10,825 nt of DNA, taken from Cymbomonas tetramitiformis. Taxonomy: Eukaryota > Chlorophyta > Pyramimonadophyceae > Pyramimonadales > Pyramimonadaceae. Positions 7,487 to 10,825 of the stretch are shown piece by piece. The DNA lies in the NCBI GenBank assembly GCA_001247695.2, contig LGRX02013628.1, forward strand, positions 1 to 10,825. Reading direction: 5' to 3'. A program made the translations under genes and the position numbers. The notes below the pieces were generated by a model that made no database searches, had not been told where the DNA came from, and saw only the letters and a list, made by a program, of their open reading frames with translations. Each line of letters starts with the position of its first letter. The stretch's first letter is position 1.

Positions 7487-7628
7487 TAACCCGCCTGTAG
7501 CATTGTCGCAACATATTTCATGTATGCTGTGAAGTATGCTACACGCATGTGTCATACATACAGCACATATACAGCATGTTGATATCATGCTACGCGTGCC
7601 CTGCACAAAAAAAATAATGCTTCAATAC

Positions 7629-8486
7629 CTCTTCTCCGCCGAATAGTTCTTCAGCAGCTGCCACGATTCGGGCGATTTCTTGCGAACACGCCTGTTCCAC
7701 GTCGGCCTCGGCACTGGCGGGATGCTCACCACCCTCGCCACCCTCCCCATCCTCGCCACCCTCCCCATCCTCGTGACCCTCCCCATCCTCGTAACCCTTC
7801 CCATCCTCGCCACCCTCCCCATCCTCGTAATCCTTGTTCCCATCCTCGCCACCCTCCCCATCCTCGCCATGAACATCTTGGAGTTCCTCTTTCTCCCTCG
7901 CCTGTCGGCATTCCTCCGCACGTTCGTCCTCGTTGGCATCCATGATGACATCTTCCTCACCATGTCTGCAGCATGTCATTAGTATGTTGTCAGCATACTG
8001 CTCACAAACTGCAAAGCATGATGCAGACCAGTATGTATGGAACACTCATTTCACGTTGTAAGAAAAGAGAACGATACCTGAATTCCGCGACACCCTTGCC
8101 TCCAAATTCAGCCTCTACATCTTCGGGATCTTTTGAAGGTAGCTGAACTTGACCTTTTATTCTTCGATGTCGCGTGCGGGTGGACTTGCTCGAATTTTCA
8201 CCCCGACAATCTCGATTGATGACCAGGTATATGTCTTTCTTGGGCAGGATTGCCTTGCTATCATCCTAGCCACAAATTCTAATCCGCCTGTGCATTCCGT
8301 GTGCCCGCAGATGATGACACCAAGCTCCTCGCACACACATCGCGGTGCATTGGCTACTTTGAAGAGGCACACGTAGAATAATAACAATAAGAATAACACA
8401 TAGTCTTCGATATGCAACGAGGTTGTGTCATTGTGAGATGACCTTTTGACAATAGTAGGGTGAGATTTGTACCTTTTATGTAACAT
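7629..8486 (-). pseudogene. tnp2-like transposase, first exons only (right copy)
   Basis: Identical in sequence to the first three exons of the left copy: exons at 8486-8202, 8142-8078 and 7965-7629 on the minus strand, with the same introns and branch site. The gene then enters intron 3 and is interrupted by the retroelement LTR at 7486, so no cysteine cluster or catalytic region follows. A truncated transcript could still be made from the divergent promoter. Confidence 0.6.
7737..7865 (-). repeat. 18-bp coding minisatellite (EDGEGG units), right copy
   Basis: Seven units identical in order and sequence to those at 3151-3279, including the single 21-bp unit. Tandem arrays usually change fast, so an unchanged array argues that the duplication is very young or is an assembly duplicate. 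Confidence 0.8.
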
Positions 8487-8606
8487 GTCTTACGTTGGTA
8501 TGTAAAATGTCACGCATTATAAAGCCTGCCTATCTCTTCATCAGCATTCATTTCTCGCTTTCGCTCACGATAGACCCCACCTCCTACCAGTGAGCGACAC
8601 ACCCAG
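8487..8606. promoter_or_regulatory. Divergent promoter, right copy, TATAAA at 8518-8523
   Basis: Identical to the left copy. TATAAA faces the zinc-protein gene whose ATG is at 8607. The stretch from the TATA box to the ATG, including TTCATTTCTCGCTTTCGCTC, is recognisably conserved ahead of the paralogue at 9304 (CATAAA at 9205-9210, TTCATTCCTTGCTTTCGCTC). Confidence 0.5.
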
Positions 8607-9158
8607 ATGCCAGACTACTACATTGTCCTTTTCCGTTTGTGCTTCCCGCCATCCGGGAAAGACGCCGTTCCCGCGAGGAATGCTTTTTGCACGCATGGGT
8701 AGAAGAACGATTTCTGTGGGCCCTTGAAACACGAGTACGCATTACATGCCCTGATATCCCTGGCACATTTACCTCAGAAATCATTGTGTTTCCTGTGACA
8801 CTTGCGCGGTTTTTTTTTTCATCCTCGGAGAATTGTGAACGACGACGTCGGCGGCTTAAGAGTCAATGAGGCGTCCTACTTTAATCGGACTAGTTGGATT
8901 TCCGGTATGAATTTGTATCGCAGTATAAACGAACTCCACCGACGATGGTTATATGATCACCATTGGGCCTGGTGCAACGGTTGGTTTCGCAACCTCCTTG
9001 ACTATGACGCTGAATTCGTCTATGATCGTGTATACGACCGGCCCTGTTGCGATGATTGCGGAAGGTCAGATTCACTTGTTATGCGAGTGACTTACCCACA
9101 TCGATACATATGTGTCGACCGCGCGGATTGCGAGTTCTGGCAGGATATATACCGATGA
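8607..9158 (+). CDS. Small HWAW zinc-protein (fullest copy, with two apparent frameshifts)
   Basis: The ATG at 8607 begins MPDYYIVLFR. One T fewer in the run 8636-8638 than in the sister copy shifts the frame; the protein continues as LPAIRERRRSREECFLHAW...TSEIIVFPVTLARFFF. A second shift at or near the T10 run (8810-8819) leads into the frame that carries the conserved domain and ends with TGA at 9158. Within that last frame an ATG at 8907 would give an intact 83-residue protein. From that Met, DHHWAWCNGWF lies at residues 17-27 and a zinc-binding pattern C48-x2-C51-x17-C69-x5-C75 follows (CDDCGR ... YICVDRADC). I know no family with this signature, so the function is unknown. Two more copies lie at 9304-10202 and 10402-10812. 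The frameshifts, both at or near T runs, could be real decay, sequencing error, or an unrecognised splice. Confidence 0.55.
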
Positions 9159-9303
9159 TACCGAAATCCCAGAGTTGCTGTCCTCCGACTCCGACTAAGG
9201 TATACATAAAGCTCAATACCTCTTACACAGCCTTCATTCCTTGCTTTCGCTCACCATCGTGCCACCCCGGCCACCTCCTACCATTCTGAGAGCCACCCGT
9301 CTG
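9159..9303 (+). promoter_or_regulatory. Promoter/leader of the second zinc-protein gene
   Basis: No gene lies here. TATACATAAA (9201-9210) sits about 95 bp before the ATG at 9304. The leader shares GCTTTCGCTCAC and CCACCTCCTACCA with the leader before 8607, in the same order and with similar spacing. This shows that the two genes arose by duplication together with their promoters. Confidence 0.5.
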
Positions 9304-9341
9304 ATGACAGCCCACGGCCACTTTCTCCTTTTCAGATGCGG

Positions 9342-9944
9342 CACAGAGGTCACCTATAGAAGTGTTGCTAGCATTACGAAGCACAATCGAGGTCTTACTG
9401 ACAACACCTTCGACTAGACGTGAAGAATTACAATCGCTGACCGTCTACACGGATGTGCCCGACAAGTGCGAAATCTATATAATATGGGACCTAAGAGAGT
9501 GAGAGGTCTTAGTTCTTAGGTCCCATAAGGGAGTGGCGAGCATAGCACAGTTCCAGATGCTGTGATTATATGTGGGCTTCCAAAAGTCGAGATTGTTCAA
9601 AGCGAACGCGTGCCGCTGCAGCCTATCTTCAAAATTCGAAATCTCTAAGTTTGAAGATAGGCTGCAGCGGCACGCCTTCGCTTTGAATAATCTCGACTTT
9701 TGGAAGCCCACATATCATCACAGCATCTGGAACTGTGCTATGCTCGCCACTCCCTTATGGGACCTAAGAACTAAGACCTCTCACTCTCTTGGGTCCCATA
9801 TTATATAGATTTCGCACTTGATGTCGGGCACATCCGTGTAGACGGTCAGCGATTGTAATTCTTCACGTCTAGTCGAAGGTGTTGTCAGTAAGACCTCGAT
9901 TGTACTTCGTAATGCTAGCTACACTTCTATAGGTGACCTCTGTG
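9342..9944. mobile_element. 603-bp palindromic (foldback) element with CACTA-type ends
   Basis: Two arms of about 300 bp are near-perfect reverse complements, separated by about 16 bp at the centre (9634-9649). Starting at CACAGAGGTCACCTATAGAA (9342) and ending in the complement at 9944, the only differences are a handful of substitutions and one 3-bp indel. CGG immediately flanks both ends (9339-9341 and 9945-9947), a 3-bp target duplication. A 3-bp duplication and CAC(A/T)(A/G)-type termini are typical of the CACTA/EnSpm superfamily. The element has no real gene; a mirrored pair of open frames exists only because of the palindrome. It interrupts codon 13 of the zinc-protein paralogue, so it inserted after that gene duplicated. 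A transcript would fold into a long double-stranded hairpin. Confidence 0.85.
9483..9527. repeat. Secondary inverted repeat inside the left arm of the palindrome
   Basis: TATGGGACCTAAG (9483-9495) and its exact complement CTTAGGTCCCATA (9515-9527) enclose 19 bases. The matching place in the right arm (9756-9768 and 9788-9800) has the same hairpin with one mismatch. Each arm can therefore form its own cruciform as well as pairing with the other arm. Confidence 0.8.
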
Positions 9945-10197
9945 CGGTCATAATGTCGTCGCGATCTCGAGTTTCTGACGCATAACTCCTGTCATTCATT
10001 TGCCTTTGCAGGACCATCTGTTACCGGAAGCATTAAAAGGTGTACTTTCGTTTCCGTGTCGTTGCAAGCGATCATGGCCTGGTGCAACGGCTGGTTTCGC
10101 AATCAAGTTACCTATGATGGAGATGACAATATATTTTATGCTCGCTTATACACCTGGGCTTGTTGCCATGATTGCGGTTCTCAAAGCACAGTTCTTG

Positions 10198-10245
10198 AAT
10201 AATGTAATAATGTAATAATGTAATAATGTAATAATGTAATAATGT
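10198..10245. repeat. Six tandem copies of AATAATGT
   Basis: Six perfect 8-bp units in a row, starting within the last codons of the truncated zinc-protein paralogue (the TAA stop at 10200-10202 is part of the first unit). A partial unit continues to 10247. This is a typical slippage-prone microsatellite. Confidence 0.9.
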
Positions 10246-10401
10246 AACATACAATGATTATAAAAAATGTGAAGATCGGGGTTCTTATACCATTGCTTGT
10301 ACCATACACGTGACTTATGATATTTTTGTTGCCCGCATCGAGAAGAATTGTTTTCTAGAATAGATGGGTGGTGGCTAAAGCCACCGATTGAGATTCGACC
10401 A
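10246..10401. other. AT-rich gap between two convergent zinc-protein copies, with a small hairpin
   Basis: No gene is visible in these 156 bases, which separate the stop codons of two convergent family members. GGTGGCT (10370-10376), two A, then AGCCACC (10379-10385) form a perfect 7-bp stem near the 3' end of the minus-strand gene. It could contribute to 3'-end structure, but no run of T that would make a bacterial-type terminator is present or expected. Confidence 0.4.
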
Positions 10402-10812
10402 TCAATTCAAATCAAGACGAGTCATCCGCCGACAGTCGACAAGGTCAGTGCAGATGTACCCGTCGCCAATACGGGTAAGATCCATATCAACGCGTCGGCA
10501 TCGACTGCAGGCAGGCCTCATAGACAACTCGTGCCGCGACGGGTAGATCCATTGAGGATCTGCATGCTCGTTGTAAAAGCCGTTGTACCAGGCCCAATGA
10601 TATTCACGAAGCCACCGTTTTTCGAAGTCGTCGAAATCGATGTAGTCTAGCCGGAATCTGAAGTTGTTTGACATGCCAGGTCCTTGCCAATGGAACCCTC
10701 GCTTCATCATCGTAATATGGGGCTTCAAAGTTGGAGGTAGGGAATATCTGCAAGAAATTTCCCCAATCACGAACATCCCCCCAATCGACTTCGAGCAGAT
10801 CACGTAATTCAT
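10402..10812 (-). CDS. HWAW zinc-protein, third copy
   Basis: An open frame of 136 codons starts with ATG at 10812 and stops with TGA at 10404-10402. The conserved part begins around residue 60: KRWLREYHWAWYNG (HWAW at 72-75), then RPACSRCRRVDMD and YICTDLVDC, giving C102-x2-C105-x15-C121-x5-C127. The layout is the same as in the copy ending at 9158, with clear divergence between them, as expected for paralogues under some constraint. The first 35-40 residues of this frame may not be authentic. A different frame from the window edge (10825) to about 10700 encodes an acidic, aromatic-rich stretch (FYELRDLLEVDWGDVRDWG ... NFEAPYYDDEAR) that looks more protein-like. That stretch may be the real upstream part, joined by a frameshift or a splice. 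Function unknown; zinc binding is inferred from the cysteines. Confidence 0.55.
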   Translation of the reverse strand: MNYVICSKSIGGMFVIGEISCRYSLPPTLKPHITMMKRGFHWQGPGMSNNFRFRLDYIDFDDFEKRWLREYHWAWYNGFYNEHADPQWIYPSRHELSMRPACSRCRRVDMDLTRIGDGYICTDLVDCRRMTRLDLN

Positions 10813-10825
10813 AGAAATAGTGAGC

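Larger units (their letters stand above)
7487..8788. repeat. 1.3-kb direct repeat, right copy (abuts the LTR)
   Basis: Same sequence and orientation as 2901-4203. On the left it begins exactly where the complete LTR ends. On the right it continues without interruption into the rest of the zinc-protein gene. This copy therefore has the natural right flank and the left copy has the natural left flank. Confidence 0.9.
9304..10202 (+). pseudogene. HWAW zinc-protein paralogue, split by a palindromic element and cut at the 3' end
   Basis: The ATG at 9304 starts MTAHGHFLLFRCG, which aligns with MPDYYIVLFR of the copy at 8607. After 12 codons a 603-bp palindrome interrupts the frame. Beyond it, 10071-10202 reads IMAWCNGWFRN...YARLYTWACCHDCG...LE and ends with TAA at 10200-10202. 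This aligns with AWCNGWFRN...YDRVYDRPCCDDCG of the 8607 gene but lacks the second zinc half-site (YIC-x5-C), because an AATAATGT tandem repeat begins at the stop codon. Between 9948 and 10070 homology is weak. A TTTGCCTTTGCAG at about 10000-10012 resembles a 3' splice site. Probably non-functional. Confidence 0.6.

Noticed and set aside
9475..9808. Two nearly identical 78-codon open frames on opposite strands (MGFQKSRLFKA...)
   Set aside because: They are mirror images made by the palindrome, have no recognisable motif, and cross its centre. They are not evidence of a gene.
9342..9944. Palindrome as a possible telomere hairpin, replication origin or host microRNA gene
   Set aside because: The exact 3-bp duplication and CACAG ends explain it as a transposable element; small-RNA output is possible but not shown.

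Overview
This looks like nuclear DNA of a eukaryote with a transposon-rich genome. The signs are a Ty3/gypsy-type chromodomain relic, long terminal repeats around a gag gene, a CACTA/EnSpm-type (tnp2-like) transposase gene with spliceosomal introns (one has a TACTAAT branch site), TATA-type promoters, and almost no intact host gene. I cannot fix the lineage from sequence alone; an alga (for example a red alga), a fungus or a similar protist-grade genome would fit.

Layout. 1-1230: a decayed DDE-like transposase pseudogene on +. 1217-1480: an AT-rich block dense in GATA/TATC words, bracketed by a 12-bp inverted repeat. 1592-1927: the C-terminal end of a Ty3/gypsy integrase with a broken chromodomain, followed by a truncated LTR (1991-2431, +). 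2432-3900: the 5' part of a tnp2-like CACTA transposase gene on -, cut off by that LTR. 3901-4020: a short divergent promoter. 4021-4203: the start of a second gene on +, cut off by another LTR. 4204-7486: an LTR retrotransposon on - that carries only gag (724 codons, intact). 7487-8788: a second, nearly identical copy of 2901-4203. 8607-9158: the fuller version of the second gene. It encodes a small cysteine-rich protein with an HWAW-NG motif and a C-x2-C...C-x5-C zinc-binding pattern. 9304-10202: a second member of that family, split near its start by a 603-bp perfect-type palindrome (9342-9944) with CACAG...CTGTG ends and a 3-bp CGG target duplication, and truncated at its end by an AATAATGT tandem repeat. 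10402-10812 (-): a third member.

How the parts relate. The gag-only element and the chromovirus relic share a diverged LTR family, so the gag element may be a non-autonomous partner of chromoviruses. The left 1.3-kb copy runs uninterrupted through the point where the right copy meets the LTR, so it preserves the empty pre-insertion site. The whole arrangement looks like a junction between an empty and a filled allele, or an assembly join of two haplotypes. The palindrome has CACTA-type termini, so a CACTA transposase such as the one encoded nearby could have moved it. The small HWAW zinc-protein family is the most novel-looking gene content: three divergent copies lie within 2.3 kb, one of them divergently paired with the transposase gene.
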